From: Ehretia macrophylla
Taxonomy: Eukaryota > Streptophyta > Magnoliopsida > Boraginales > Ehretiaceae
NCBI GenBank assembly: GCA_037974665.1
Contig: CM075767.1
Location: 88,500,644-88,564,643, forward strand
Reading direction: 5' to 3'
Length of the DNA: 64,000 nucleotides
The notes below the pieces were generated by a model. The model saw nothing but the letters and a program-made list of their open reading frames with translations. It had not been told where the DNA came from and did no database searches. The position numbers were made by a program, and so were the translations under genes. Below, piece by piece: positions 10,311 through 23,123 of this stretch. How positions within the stretch are numbered: position 1 is the stretch's first letter; each line of letters opens with the position of its first letter.

Positions 10311-13300
10311 TGTCACGCCCCAACCCGGCCTATAAGGTTAGACTTTGGTGTGAACTAAACATTTAGGTAATATCACATACTTAACTGTTTATAAAGGTTT
10401 AACACTTAACATTTTGGCCTAAACTCCAAAATTTTTCAGAAAACCGGCAGCATAATGACTATAATTGGGCTCTTGGGTTTGACCTAATTCTCTAAACGCC
10501 TCAATTATTCCAATCATTAACCCAATTCCATTAAGGACTCCTATTTGTCACCAACCGATTTGCCTACTTGTTTATCTTGAAGGTCTTGTTTGGTTAATGA
10601 GCCTAATATGATAACTATGTCCCGTTTATTTGTCAATTTCCTATCATGCAAGTACCTATTATCCTTTAGTTTGCAAGTGAGCACCTAAGTGAAATTAGAT
10701 AGAAATAACTTGGTTGATTGTTCATCTAGTGGTTTGAAGGCCTACGATAACTACTAATTAAGAAAGCGAAAGCAAACAACCGAATAAAAGTTCGTCCGGT
10801 TATAGATAGTACAGTCCCAGAATTAGACCCAAATTACAACGGGTCATTTACATCAATAAAATGAATAGTTGCAATCAAACACAACATCCATATAGCAACC
10901 ACTTTCAAGCAAGGCACAAAAGCACGTAGGGACAAGCAATCACTCCAAGGAATCATCGTTCTCAGGTACCTGTACTTGTTCTTCTTCACCTGTGATGAAA
11001 AAGAGGGTGAGTCCTTATGAACTCAGCGAGGGGGAAACGAGAAATACGTTTTGAAACTTATTTTTTTCCGGTTCAATTTATGAAAACTCTTTTGAAAACA
11101 TGTCACATATTACAAATAATAAGGTACGCAAATATATGAAACAAATTGAGTAACATATACATTTACCAATCATTTCAAGGATACGGTGAGCAGTTGCTCT
11201 CAATTTTAATTTCGATACAATTGTTGCGGCTGACTTCAATAATCCACTTATCGCTCCCAATTGGGTGTACTCCGGATGTACCCTAAAACCTACGACCCAA
11301 CTCTCCGAGGGTGGAATGCCAAGCGAGAGAAGGAATTGGACCATGGTAGTCACGGGAGCACCGGCAAGCCCTATGCCTCCCGGCGTTCGTGAAACGCTAC
11401 CATTCCACAATGAAAGGTTGCAACCTCGTATGCAATGCACATTTATAACATTTATCATATCACATTAGGAGGACAACAAAGTAGGTCGCCTCTGGGCAGT
11501 TATAAGATCGCACGTTGTCAAGTAATCAAACAAGGCACGATAAGACAAATAATTTCACTTGAAAAGCATATGAAGTCATATGAACATTAAACGGGCAGAC
11601 ATGTAACACATGCAAGTCAAGCCATATAACTCATTTCAAAGTTTACGTAATCAAGTGATATGGAGATTCAACATGCAACAACATTTACGTGGGTGCGGTT
11701 GCAAGAGAAGCTTATTTGACAACATGCAATGATCAAGCTCAGATTTGAAGTTATAAAACATTTACGGGCAGCCCACTAAGCATATAATTTCCACACAATA
11801 TACAAATGATCAATACTTAGCAAAACTACCTAGTCATTAGGGTTTCCATTTCGTATATATTCATGCAATTTGAGCCTCAACCCAACTCAAAGTCAATCTC
11901 AAACCATGTATCATTTAATTCAACATCTTCAAACATTCAAAACAGTCCACACAACATCCCAAAGCTACAATCCCAAGCATTTAATTCAACAAGAGGAGTC
12001 ACAACAATTTTTCTAAGTACAACATTAAGTGAAACCCTTACTGCAATAGGCTGTTTTCTCACAATCAATAGGATAACCAAAAAATCTCCAAATCCAGTGA
12101 ATAAGATGTCAAATTAAATCTTAAGAAGTTAACTAAAAACACAAACAAACCTTGCATCAATTGGAGTTCGGAATCATTAGTTATAGCCGAAACAGTGAGG
12201 TAGCATAAAACTGTCCAGATTTGCACACTTTTCAGAAGTTGACGTTTTTGAGGTCCTTAGGGTCTGTTTTAGCCTTGGTCCATTTCTGACAAAATTATCC
12301 AGAACCGAAACCTCTAGTAGCACACCAAATTTCATGCATTTTGGACATCATTTACTAAGTAAAATATGGTTCGTTCCACAAGGTCAGTGCATCTGCCAAA
12401 ACCTGCTTCATTTTTTCCAGATTTCCAGATTTGGTCAAATTTTAAAGATTTGCCATTTTGAGGACCTTAGAGTCAAAATTAGCTTCGGCCTATTTCTGGA
12501 AAAAATTTTCAAACCTGTCCAAACTAGGCACCTACCAATTTTCAAGCATTTTCAACATCATTGGCCTAGCTAAACTTACCTCGAACAGACTGGTCAGAGA
12601 GCTGTCAACAATTTCGACTTCACCTAGCATCATTTTCAGGCCAAGATCTTGCCATGCATGGTTGTTTAAGCTTATGAAAGACAATATAGCTCAAGTACAG
12701 AAGCAAATACACAAATTTACGAGCATGAATGTGAATTTTTGAAGAGTTTTCAAAAGGTTTTAACCCTCACCTTAGCAATCAACCACAAAGATGCACAAAA
12801 AAACTTGTTGAAGCTTCAAATCTCTTCTTCTTCTTGCTTAGCCGAGATTCCAACTTGGTTTCTCTATTTTTCCTAGCCTAGTGATCAATCTCTTAGCACA
12901 TGCATGAGGTTAGAAAAAGAAGAAAAGAAATGGAAGCCAAGAAAACTTACCTAGGCTGAAAATGGTGACTCAAAATGCTTGCATGTGTGTTTCTTGCATC
13001 CTAGCTTGCTTGGGTGAGTTTCTTTGCTTGTGGCTTGTCTTGATGCACCTTAGGATGATGAAGATGAGCTAAGAGGTGGAGAGAACTCAGCCAAAACCGA
13101 AATGGAGAGAGAGAATGAGAGGGAGAGAGAGAAAATGTGAGAGGAAAGAAGAAATGACAAAAAAATGAAGGCTTTTGCATTATTCAAGCACTTGGTCGGC
13201 CATGGGCCATTAAATTCTAATTTTTGTGTATTCAATGTATGATTTTAAAATGTTTAGCATGGGCAAGGGTGGTTTGGTTGAGCAAGGTAGAGGATTTAGG

Positions 13301-14030
13301 TGGGTTTGAGCATTTTTTTATGGATTGTGCTAAGTGTTTGTCATAGTTTGTCTAGGAATAATTCTTTATGCATTTGTGTCATTAAAATTGTCATATGAAT
13401 GTTGGGAAATTAGGGAATCTAGGTAGAATAAAATATAAGAATGTTTGTTGATGAGTTGAATTATGAATAGAATAATAGTTAGTGGGAAATGTAGGAATAG
13501 TTTAGTATTATTTTATTGTTAGTGGAGTTTGTAGAGAATTTGAATTAGGAATATAATATTGGTTAGTGGATTGCGTAGGATTATTTTAGAGTCTAGTACT
13601 TTGTGTAGGATTCTTTCTTGATCAACGTGGTGGCACGGATTCCTAGGTCTAGGGCACAAATTACGAGGTAGACACGAACTACGAGGTAAGACACGAACTT
13701 CAAGACTAATGCACGTACTTCAAGATAAATGCACTGATTCTAATGCAAATGCACACAAATCAAGGCATGACTCTATATCTAGGTTAAGGTACGCAATTCA
13801 AGGTTAGGGCACACGAAACGAGGTAACACACGTACATCGAGGTCAGGGCATGTATTTCTAGGTACCGCACGTGAGACGGGGATTAGGGCACACTATTCTA
13901 GGTCAAGGCACGTATGACAAGGTATGCACGAAAACCAAGACAGGACACGTAATCCAAGGTCGGTCATTTAATTTTAGGTCTAAGGCGCACAAATCGAGGT
14001 AGGACACGTTATTAAGGGTCGGGCCTTACA
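10311..14030 (-). mobile_element. Solo LTR A (Ty3/gypsy chromovirus group), 3720 bp, inside 5S copy 16
   Basis: On the - strand it starts TGTAAGGCCCGACCC and ends GGGGCGTGACA, so it has the TG...CA ends of an LTR, and it is flanked by perfect 5-bp duplications CTAAT (10306-10310 and 14031-14035). It is colinear with the LTRs of the chromovirus at 19521-31542 but only roughly 80% identical over the stretch near its 3' end that I compared by eye with LTR C. There is no internal region, so it arose by LTR-LTR recombination. It contains a degenerate ~20-bp minisatellite (13630-14020), a GA-rich tract (13104-13132), one copy of the segment amplified in LTR C (about 12470-12840) and the TGAGT/ACTCA hairpin (11008-11025). 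Confidence 0.92.
13630..14020 (-). repeat. Degenerate ~20-bp minisatellite at the 5' edge of solo LTR A
   Basis: About 20 imperfect copies of a 19-20 bp motif. Read on the + strand it is close to AGGTNNGGGCACGNANNACG, with a CACG or GCACG core in most copies. It fills the first ~400 bp of the LTR in its own direction. Shorter versions (about 12 copies) are at the same place in the other LTRs of this group. Confidence 0.8.
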
Positions 14031-14035
14031 CTAAT

Positions 14036-14130
14036 GCACTAGATCCCATCAGAACTCCGAAGTTAAGCGTGCTTGGGCGAGAGTAGTACTAGGATGGGTG
14101 ACCCCCTGGGAAGTCCTCGTGTTGCACCCC
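14036..14130 (+). pseudogene. 5S rRNA gene, copy 16, 3' fragment
   Basis: Bases 25-119 of the interrupted gene, directly after the right CTAAT duplication (14031-14035). Changes C29T and G30A only. Fragments of 24 and 95 bp add up to exactly 119. Confidence 0.97.
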
Positions 14131-14688
14131 CTTTTCAATATTTTTTGCCCTGGTTAGGGTTGCCAAGATAATTTATCCACCAAATCTCTATTACCGAATC
14201 CCACGGATCATTGGGCAAGACAACTTCACTTCACGTAGAGGCCGGGCACGCAAACGGAGGGCGTAGGGTTTGTGACCAGGTCTCCATCACTCCGTCGCCC
14301 ATAACTTTTGATCCGTAAGGAGTTACATGGCGCACAGCATACCGTTGCAAAGCTCTCTAAGAGCTCTACGATGGGGACAGCCACCTTGCTCGCTTTGCCC
14401 CTTTTTGTAGCCCAAAATTGAACGTTTTCATCATTTTCCGGCCACTTTTCTTCTTTTGCTCTATTTTTTCGTCCCGGATCGTACGTCGTGAGTTGTTAAA
14501 AGGACGAAAACCTGACTCGCAGGACATCAGAGGGCCCTACAACGTGTCGATATCACGTCTTGCGAGGTTGCTGCATTGTTGAAGCGGATGGGTTGTCGTT
14601 AAGCCCATTGGGCCTTTTGAATGGGCCATCTCTCTAGGCTGGCACTATAAACCGTTAACACATATAGGAATTGTGCCCCCAACATGAC

Positions 14689-14807
14689 GGGTGCGATCAT
14701 ACCAGCACTAATGCACCGGATCCCATCAGAACTCCGAAGTTAAGCGTGATTGGGTGGGAGTAGTACTAGGATGGGTGACCCCTTGGGAAGTCCTCGTGTT
14801 GCACCCC
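14689..14807 (+). rRNA. 5S rRNA gene, copy 17
   Basis: Changes: C61A, C67T, A69G, C95T. C61A lies in box A. Confidence 0.95.
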
Positions 14808-15364
14808 CTTTTCAATTGTTTTTGCCCTGGTTAGGGTTGCCAAGATACTTTATCCACCAAATCTCTATTACCGAATCCCACAGAACATTGGGCAAGACAA
14901 CTTCGCTTCACGTAGAGGCCGGGCCCGCAAACCCAGGGCGTAGGGTTTGTGACTAGGTCTCCGTCGCTCCGGTGCCCATAACTTTTGATCTGTAAGGAGT
15001 TACGCGGCGTACAACATACCGTTGCAAAGCTCTATGAGAGTTCTACAACGGGGCAGCCAGCTTGCTCACTGTCCCCATTTTTGGAGCCCAAAATCGAACG
15101 TTTTCATTAGTTTCATGCCACTTTTCTTCTTTTGCACTGTTTTTCCGTCACGGATCGTACGTCGTGAGTCGTTAAAAGGACGACAACCTGACTCGCAGGA
15201 CATTAGAGGGCCCTACAACATGTCGATATCACGTCTTGTGAGGATGCCGCGTTGTTGAAGCGGATGGGTTGTCATTAAGCCCATTGGGCCTTTTGAATGG
15301 GCCATCTCTCTAGGCTGGCACTGTGAACCGTTAACACATATAGGAATTGTGCCCTCAACATGAC

Positions 15365-15483
15365 GGGTGCGATCATACCAGCACTAATCCACCGGATCCC
15401 ATCAGAAATCCGAAGTCAAGCGTGCTTGGGCGAGGGTAGTACTAGGATGGGTGACCCCCAGGTAAGTCCTCGCGTTGCACCCC
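15365..15483 (+). rRNA. 5S rRNA gene, copy 18
   Basis: Changes: G25C, C44A, T53C, A71G, T96A, G99T, T109C. Box A and box C are both touched. Confidence 0.94.
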
Positions 15484-16041
15484 CTTTTTAATTTTTTTTG
15501 CCCTAGTTAGGGTTGCCAAGATAATTTATCCACCAAATCTCTATTACTGAATCCCACGGAACATTGGGCAAGACAACTTCGCTTCACGTAGAGGCCGGGC
15601 CCGCAAACCGAGGGCGTAGGGTTTGTGACCAGGTCTCCGTCGCTCCGGTGCCCATAACTTTTGATCCGTAAGGAGTTACGCAGCGCACAACATACCGTTG
15701 CAAAGCTCTCTAAGAGCTCTACGACGGGGGCAGCCAGCTTGCTGGCTTTGCCCATTTTTGGAGCCCAAAATCAAACGTTTTCATCAGTTTCAGGCCACTT
15801 TTCTTCATTTGCTCTATTTTTCCGTCCTGGATCGTACGTCGTGAGCTGTTAAAAGGACGACAACCTGAATCTCGGGACATCAGAGGGCCCTACAACGTGT
15901 CGATATCACGTCTTGCGAGGTTGCTACGCTGTTGAAGCGGATGGGTTGTCATTAAGTCCATTGGGCCTTTTGAATGGGCCATCTCTCTAGGCTGGCACTG
16001 TGAACCGTTAACACATATAGGAATTGTGCCCTCAACATGAC

Positions 16042-16160
16042 GGGTGCGATCAGACCAGCACTAATGCACAGGATCCAATCAGAACTTCGAAGTTAAACGT
16101 GCTTGGGCAAGAGTAGTACTCGGATGGGAGACCCCCTAGGAAGTCCTCGTGTTGCACCCC
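16042..16160 (+). rRNA. 5S rRNA gene, copy 19 (diverged)
   Basis: Changes: T12G, C29A, C36A, C46T, G56A, G68A, A80C, T88A, G97A. Likely a pseudogene. The upstream box is still A type. Confidence 0.92.
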
Positions 16161-16718
16161 ATTTTCAATTTTTTTTGACGTGGTTAGGGTTGCCAAGATA
16201 TTTTATCCACCAAATCTCTATTACCGAATCCCATGGAACATTGGGCAAGAGAACTTCGTTTCACGTAGAGGTTGGGCCCGCAAAGGGAGGGCGTAGGGTT
16301 TGTGCCAAGGTCTGCGTCGCTCCGGTGCCCATAAATTTTGATCCGTAAGGAATTACGCGGCGCACAACATACCGTTGCAAAGCTCTTTGAGAGCACTACG
16401 ACAGGGCCAGCCTGTTTGCTCGCTGTGCCTATTTTTGGAGCCCAAAATTGAACGTTTTCATCAGTTTCATGCCACTTTTCTTCTTTTGCCCTGTTTTTCC
16501 GTCCCGGATCGTACGTCGTGAGCTGTTAAAAGGACGACAACCTGACTCGCAGGACATTAGAGCGCCCTACAACGTGTCGATATCAAGTCTTGCGAGGATT
16601 CTGTGTTGTTGAAGTGGATGGGTTGTCGTTAAGCCCATTGGGCCTTTCGAATGGGCCATCTCTCTAGGCTGGGACAATGAACTATTAAAAAATAAAAGAA
16701 TTGTGCCCTCAACATGAC

Positions 16719-16837
16719 GGGTGCGATCATACCAGCACTAATGCATCGGATCCCATCAGAACTTTGAAGTTAAGCGTGCTTGGGCGAGAGTAGTACTAGG
16801 ATGGGTGACCACCTGGGAAGTCCTCGTGTTGCACCCC
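16719..16837 (+). rRNA. 5S rRNA gene, copy 20
   Basis: Changes: C28T, C46T, C47T, C93A. First gene with a B-like upstream box (AAATAAAAGAATTG). Confidence 0.95.
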
Positions 16838-17394
16838 GTTTTCAATTTTTTTTGCCCTGGTTAGGGTTGCGAAGATACTTTATCCACTAAATATCTATTA
16901 TCGAATCCCATGGAACATTGAGCAAGACAACTTCGCTTCACGTAGAGGCTGGGCTCGTAAACCGAAGGCATAGGGCATGTGACCAGGTCTCTGTCACTTC
17001 AGTGCCCATAACTTTTGATCCGTAAGGAGTTACGTGACGCACAGCATACGGTTGCAAAGCTCTCTGAGAGCTCTATGACGGGGGTAGTGAGCGAGCGGCT
17101 GTGATCCTTTTTGGAGCCCAAAATCGAATGTTTTCATCAGTTTTAGGCCACTTTTCTTCTTTTGCTCAATTTGTCCATCCCGGATCGTACGTCGTGAGCT
17201 ATTAAAAGGACGACAACCTGACTCCCGGAACATTAGAGGGCCCTACAACGTATCGATATCAAGTCTTGCGAGGATGCTGCGTTGTTGAAGCGGATGGGTT
17301 GTCGTTAAGCCCATTGGGCCTTTTGAATAGGCCATCTCTATAGGTTGGGACTGTGAACTGTTAACACATAAAGGAATTATGACCTCAACGTGAC

Positions 17395-17513
17395 GGGTGC
17401 GATCATACCAGCACTAATGCACCGGATCCCATCAGAACTCCGAAGTTAAGCGTGCTTGGGCGAGAATAGTACTAGGATGGGTGACCCCCTGGGAAGTCCT
17501 CGTGTTGCACACC
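17395..17513 (+). rRNA. 5S rRNA gene, copy 21
   Basis: Changes: G72A, C117A. The upstream box is CATAAAGG and the spacer is B type. The spacer palindrome AGCTCTCTGAGAGCT is perfect in this unit (17735-17749). Confidence 0.95.
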
Positions 17514-18072
17514 CTTTTCAATTTTTTTTTGCCCTGGTTAGGGTTGACAAGATACTTTATCCACCAAATTTCTATTACTGAAACCCACGGAACATTGGGC
17601 CATACAACTTCGCTTCACGTAGAGGCTGGGCTCGCAAACCGAGGGCGTAGGGCTTGTGACCAGGTCTCCGTCGCTCCGGTGCCCATAACTTTTGATCCAT
17701 AAGGAGTTACACGGCACACAGCATACCGTTGCAAAGCTCTCTGAGAGCTCTACGATGGGGGTTGCCAGCTTGCTTGCTGGGTCCATTTTTGGAGCCCAAA
17801 GTTGAACATTTTCATCAGTTTCAGGCCACTTTTCTTCTTTTGCTCTGTTTTTCCGTCCCGAATCGTACGTCGTGAGCTATTAAAAGGATGACAACCTGAC
17901 TCGCGGGACATTAGAAGGCCCTCCAACTTGTCGATATCACGTCTTGCGAGGATGCTGCGTTGTTGAAGAGGATGGGTTGTCGTTAAGCCCATTGGGCCTT
18001 TTGAATGGGCCATCTCTCTAGGCTGGGGCTGTGAACCGTTAGCACATAAAGGAATTGTGCCCTCAACATGAC

Positions 18073-18191
18073 GGGTGTGATCATACCTACACTAATGCAC
18101 CGGATCCCATCAGAACTCCAAAGTTAAGCATGTTTGGGCGAGAGTAGTACTAGGATAGGTGACCCCCTGGGAAGTCCTCGTGTTGCACCCC
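18073..18191 (+). rRNA. 5S rRNA gene, copy 22 (B2 sub-type)
   Basis: Changes: C6T, A16T, G17A, G48A, G58A, C61T, G85A. C61T in box A marks the B2 sub-type. The following spacer lacks about 54 bp at 18423. Confidence 0.93.
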
Positions 18192-18695
18192 CCTTTTCAA
18201 TTTTTTTTCCTGGTTAGGGTTGCCAAGATACTTTATCCACCAAATTTCTATTATCGAATCCCAAGGAACCTTGGGCAAGACAACTTCGCTTCACGTAGAG
18301 GTTGGGCCCGCAAACCGAGGGCGTAGGGCTTGTGACCAGGTCTCCGTCGCTCCGGTGCCCATAACTTTTGATCCGTAAGGAGTTACTCGGCGCACAACAT
18401 ACCGTTGCAAAGCTCTCTGAGAAATCGAACATTTTCATCAGTTTCAGGCCACTTTTCTTATTTTGCTCTATTTTTCCGTCCCAGATCGTACGTCATGAGT
18501 TGTTAAAAGGACAACAACCTGACTCTCGGGACATTAGAGGGCCCTACAACGTGTCGATATCACGTCATGCGAGGATGCTGCGTTGTTGAAGCGGATGGGT
18601 TGTCGTTAAGCCCATTGGTCCTTTTGAATGGGCCATCTCTCTAGGCTAGAACTGTGAACCGTTAACACATAAAGGAATTGTGCCCTCAACATGAC

Positions 18696-18814
18696 GAGTG
18701 CGATCGTACCAGCACTAATGCACCGGATCCCATCAGAACTTCGAAGTTAAGCATGTTTGGGTGATAGTAGTACTAGGATGGGTGACCCTCTAGGAAGTCC
18801 TCGTGTTGCACCCC
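18696..18814 (+). rRNA. 5S rRNA gene, copy 23 (B2 sub-type, diverged)
   Basis: Changes: G2A, A11G, C46T, G58A, C61T, C67T, G70T, C94T, G97A. Its spacer holds the chromovirus, inserted 267 bp after the gene. Confidence 0.92.
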
Positions 18815-19076
18815 CCTTTTCAATTTTTTTTCCCTGGTTAGGGTTGCCAAGATACTTTATCCACCAAATTTCTATTACCGAATCCCAAGGCACTTTGGGC
18901 AAGACAACTTCGCTTCACGTAAAGGCTGGGCCCGCAAACCGAGGACGTAGGGCTTGTGATCAGGTCTCCGTCGCTCCGGTGCCCATAACTTTTGATTCGT
19001 AAGAAGTTATGCGGTGCACAACATACCATTGTAAAGCTCTTTGAGAGCTCTACGACGGGGGCAACCAGCATGCTCG

Positions 19077-19081
19077 CTGTG
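19077..19081. repeat. Target-site duplication CTGTG of the chromovirus (left copy)
   Basis: The right copy is at 31543-31547. It lies in the 5S spacer 263-267 bp downstream of gene 23. Confidence 0.92.
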
Positions 19082-19175
19082 TGTCACGCCCCAACCCGGC
19101 CTATAAGTTTAGATTAGGGTGTGATCTAAATGTTCTGGACATGTCAAATTTCTTTAATCTCAATTTCATTTCCAA
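19082..19175 (-). repeat. Third LTR of the chromovirus, terminal remnant
   Basis: Matches the outer end of the LTR at 19521, but jumps from position 19585 to 19715 of that LTR, a 129-bp deletion with TCA at the junction. After 19175 the match to the LTR stops, five filler bases GCTCT follow (19176-19180), and the leader fragment begins. Confidence 0.85.
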
Positions 19176-19180
19176 GCTCT

Positions 19181-19520
19181 TAGTTTGATAGGCATCTCCG
19201 GTCTCTTGGGGTTCACTGCACCTATTAGCAGTACGGGTGCTAGGGCCAGCCATCTTAGGCACAGATTACGATGCACAATTTATTGAAATATGACAATTTA
19301 GAATTTAATGCATAAGGTATGTAACATAATATAGATACAATTCTAGAAACAATTAAGGCATGTTAATCACTTAAGCACATAGAACATAGAAGGCACATTT
19401 AACATTATCACACAATAACATATAAACAAGTAATCCTAATTATCTTAGGGCTCTACCCATGGTCCGAGAGTTAAACCCGGCTTAAGCAATCTAAGCTCTG
19501 ATACCATTCTAATTCTAAGG
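19181..19520 (-). repeat. Second copy of the chromovirus leader and gag start (truncated)
   Basis: 340 bp that match 27598-27937 without gaps and with about 10 mismatches by eye. It carries the first ~25 codons of gag, the leader and a primer-binding site, but nothing further. It sits on the wrong side of an LTR for a simple element. Confidence 0.88.
19495..19506 (-). other. Second primer-binding site (initiator tRNA-Met type)
   Basis: The - strand reads TGGTATCAGAGC, complementary to the 3' end of plant initiator tRNA-Met. It lies 14 bases from the LTR at 19521, the same spacing as the site at 27912-27923. Confidence 0.8.
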
Positions 19521-22500
19521 TGTCACGCCCCAACCCGGCCTATAAGGTTAGATTAGGGTGTGATCTAAATGTTCAGGACATGTCACATACTTAATCGTTT
19601 ATGAAGATTTAACACTTATCATTTTAATCTAAACTCCAAAATTTTTCTAAAAAATTGGCAACATAACGGTTGTAATTGGGCTCTTTGGTTTGGCCTAATT
19701 CTCTAAACGCCTCAAATTTCTTTAATCTCAATTTCATTTCCAACTAGGATTACCATTTAACATCAATTGAAATGCCTATTGGTTGTCTCGATGTCTCGTT
19801 TGATTTATAACCTAGCATGATACTATTGTCTCGTTTGTTTGTTTATCCTCATTACAAAAGTACCTGTTGATCTTAGCTTAATAGTGAGTACCTGTTTAAG
19901 ATTGGATAAGTTCATTTACTTTGTCTTTAACTAATACGTCATAAACTATGATAGATACTAGCGATAATAATAGCAAAAACGATCATAGTAGTGTCTAGCG
20001 TCAGTCTACTTAATACTAGTACAAACCAAAATTAGACCCCAAATTACAACGGGGGTCTTTTACATTAGAAATAGCAAGAAACATAAAAGAAATAGTCTTC
20101 AAGTAGCACAGAGTTCACACGTAGCCATAATCACGCAAAGCAAACAAGACAGGCAATCACTCCAAGGATTCATCGTTAGGCACACTGACCTCGGGTACCT
20201 ATTCTGGATCTTCTTCACCGGAGATGATAAAAGAGGATGAGTCCTTATGAACTCAGCGAGGGGGAAACTCGAAATAGGTTTTGAAACTCATTTTTCAGTT
20301 CAACTTATGAAAATCCTTTATGCAAGCATGAATATAACAATAATATAGGGTAAAGGAACATAAATACCAGTCTTTCCTCCCCGAGGTTCTCTAGGAACAA
20401 AGCGAGAGTGCTTATACACATAGTAAAAATGATACAGTGAGCTTTTGCTCTCAGATCAGTTCCAGAATCAGTTGTTGCGGCCAGCTTCAAATCATCCCCT
20501 TAACACGCCAGGTGGGTGTACTCCGGATGTACCCCGAAATCCTACGACCCAACTCTCCGAGGAAGTCTAGCCCCCAAGCGAGAGAGGGAATGAGACCATG
20601 GTAGTCACGGGTGCACCGACAAGCCCGATACCGCCCGGTGTGCGTGATCGCTACCATGCCGAAATGAAAGGTTGCAACCTTGTATGCAATGCACATTTAT
20701 GACATGTAATATATCACATTAGGAGGACAACAAAGTAGGTTGCCTCCGGACAGTCATAAGATTGCACATTGACAATTAACAAGCAGGGCACGATAAGACA
20801 AGTAATTTTCCACTTGAAAGGCATATAGAGTTATATGAACATTAAACGGACAGCCATGTAACGAACATAAAACAAGTCATATAACTCAATTCAAAGTCCA
20901 CGTTAGAAATTAATAAGGTTATATAACATGCAGCAACAGCTACGTGGGCTCGAATGCTAGAAAAGCCTATTTGTCAACATGCAACGATCAAAATCACCTT
21001 TAGGACTATAAAGGCATTTACGGGCAGCCTACTAAGCATATAATTCCACAAAATATCTAAATGATCAACACTTAGCAAGCCTACCTAGTCATTAGGGCTT
21101 CCGTTTCATGCTTAACCGTGTGATTAAACCATAAGTCAACTCAAAATCATTCTCAAGTCATGCATCATTTAATTCAAACATCCTCAAGTACTCAAAACAG
21201 TCCACACAACATCCCAACACCACAATTCCAAGCAATTAATACCACAAAAGAGGTTACAACAATTTTCCAAGCATATAGCTAAGTGAAACCCTCACTGCAA
21301 TAGGCTGTTTTCTCACAAACATTAAGACAAGAAAACAATATCCAATTCAAGTGAATAAGAAGTCAAATTAAATCTTAAGAAGTTAACTAAAATCAGAAAC
21401 AAACCTTGCATCAATTGGAGTTCGGGATCATTAGATATAGCTGAAACAGTGGGATAGCACAAAACTGTCCAGATTTGCACAAGTTTCAGTAATTGACGTT
21501 TTTGAGGTCCTTAGGGTCAGATTTGACCTTGGTCCATTTCTGACAAAAATGTCCAGAACTGAAAAATATAGCAGCACACAAACTTTCATGTATTTTGGAC
21601 ATAATTTACTAAATCAAATCTGGTTCGTTCTACAAGGTCAGTGCATCTGCCAAAACCTGCTTCATTTTTCCAGATTTCTAGATTTGGACACATTTTAAAG
21701 ATTTGCTATTTTTAGGACCTTAGAGTCAAACTTATCTTCGGTCTATTTCTGCAAAAAATGTTCAAAACTAGAAAAACTAGTCACCTACCAATTTTCATGC
21801 ATTTTCAACATCATTTTCCTAGCTAAACTTACCTCGAAACAAACTGGTCAGAGAGCTGTCAACAATCCAACTTCACCTATCATCACTTTCAAGCCAAAAA
21901 CTTGCCATACATGGATGTTTAAGCTTATGAACGAACATATAACTCAAGTACAGAAGCAAAGAAATACATTTATGAGCATGCATGTGAATTTTTGAAGGAT
22001 TTTCAAAAGGTTTTAGCCCTCACCTTAGCAATCAACGAAGAGGATGCACAAAACTTGTTGAAGCAAACTTTTCTTCTTCTCCTTTGCCTAGCCGAGGTTC
22101 CAACTAGATTTTCCCTATTTTTCGTAGCTTAGTGACCAAGCTCTTAGTACATGCATGAGGTTAGAACAAGAAAAAAAGAAATGGAAGCCAAGAAACTTAC
22201 CTAGGGCCGAAATGAAAGTTCAAGGAGCATGCATGTGAATTTTTCGCATCCTAGATTGTTTGCTTGAGTTTTTTTGATTGTTGCTTGCCTTGATCAACTA
22301 AGGTGTGATGAAGATAAGCTATGGAGGCAATAATGTTCAGCTAGGGCCGAGAGAGAGAGAGCGAAAATGAGAGGGAGAGAGAGAAGTTGAGGAAGAAAGA
22401 GGAAATAACAAGAATATGACAAAGAGTGAATCCTTTGCATTCTTCAAGCATGTGGTTGGCCTTGGGCCATTAAAAATCTGATTTTTGTGTCTTCAATGTG

Positions 22501-23123
22501 TGATTTTAAAATGCTAGCATGGGAAATGGTGGTTTGGTCGAACAAGGAGAGGAAATTGAGGTGGTTTTGGGCAATTTTTTTTATGCATTGATAAGTGTTT
22601 TTGTCATAACTTGTCTAAGCATGCATGATTAATTGAATAATTGCTCAAACCTTGTTCAAAAGCCTTGGTATGGCCGGCCAAAGCATGTGCCAAATCTGAA
22701 TTTTTGTCATGTTTTGGATGTTATTTAATTATGTGTTGAAGGTGCAAAAAGAATAAAGAATAAGGAATAAAGAATGTCTGGCTTTTTGTGTTATTTTGTC
22801 TTTTAGTGAGTTGAATTAAGATTATAATATTGATAGTGGATTTTGTAGGATTGTTTAATAGTCTAGTGCTTGTGTAAGATGCTTTCTTGATTAGCGTGAG
22901 GGCACGTTTTCCTAGGTCTGGGGCACGCACTACGAGATAGGACACGAACTACGAGACAAATGCACGTTTTTCAAGTAAATGCACGCAACCCTAAATGAAT
23001 GCACGTAATTTAATGCATGGCACATATAATGAACACAATTCTTAAACCTAGGTCAAGGCACGCAAGTCTAGATTAGGGCACATGAAACGAGGTATCACAC
23101 GCAAATCGGGGTCGGGCCTCACA
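19521..23123 (-). repeat. LTR of the chromovirus, 3' copy, 3603 bp
   Basis: Full-length LTR with TGTGAGGCCC...GGGGCGTGACA on the - strand, preceded by the polypurine tract. In the first 340 bp next to its left end I count about 9 mismatches to the other full LTR. It has the GA-rich tract (22349-22385), the CACG minisatellite (22895-23110), one copy of the segment amplified in LTR C, and the TGAGT/ACTCA hairpin (20238-20255). Confidence 0.92.
22895..23110 (-). repeat. CACG minisatellite at the 5' edge of the 3' LTR
   Basis: About 12 imperfect copies of the same 19-20 bp motif as in solo LTR A. Confidence 0.75.

Larger units (their letters stand above)
14031..19081 (+). repeat. 5S rDNA tandem array, block II (rest of gene 16 to the spacer after gene 23)
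   Basis: The array continues in phase after the solo LTR: with the LTR and one target duplication removed, genes 16 and 17 are 677 bp apart. Spacers change from A type to B type around gene 20 (about 16.6 kb). The spacer after gene 22 lacks about 54 bp at 18423, giving a 623-bp unit. The block ends in the spacer 267 bp downstream of gene 23, where the chromovirus is inserted. Confidence 0.97.
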
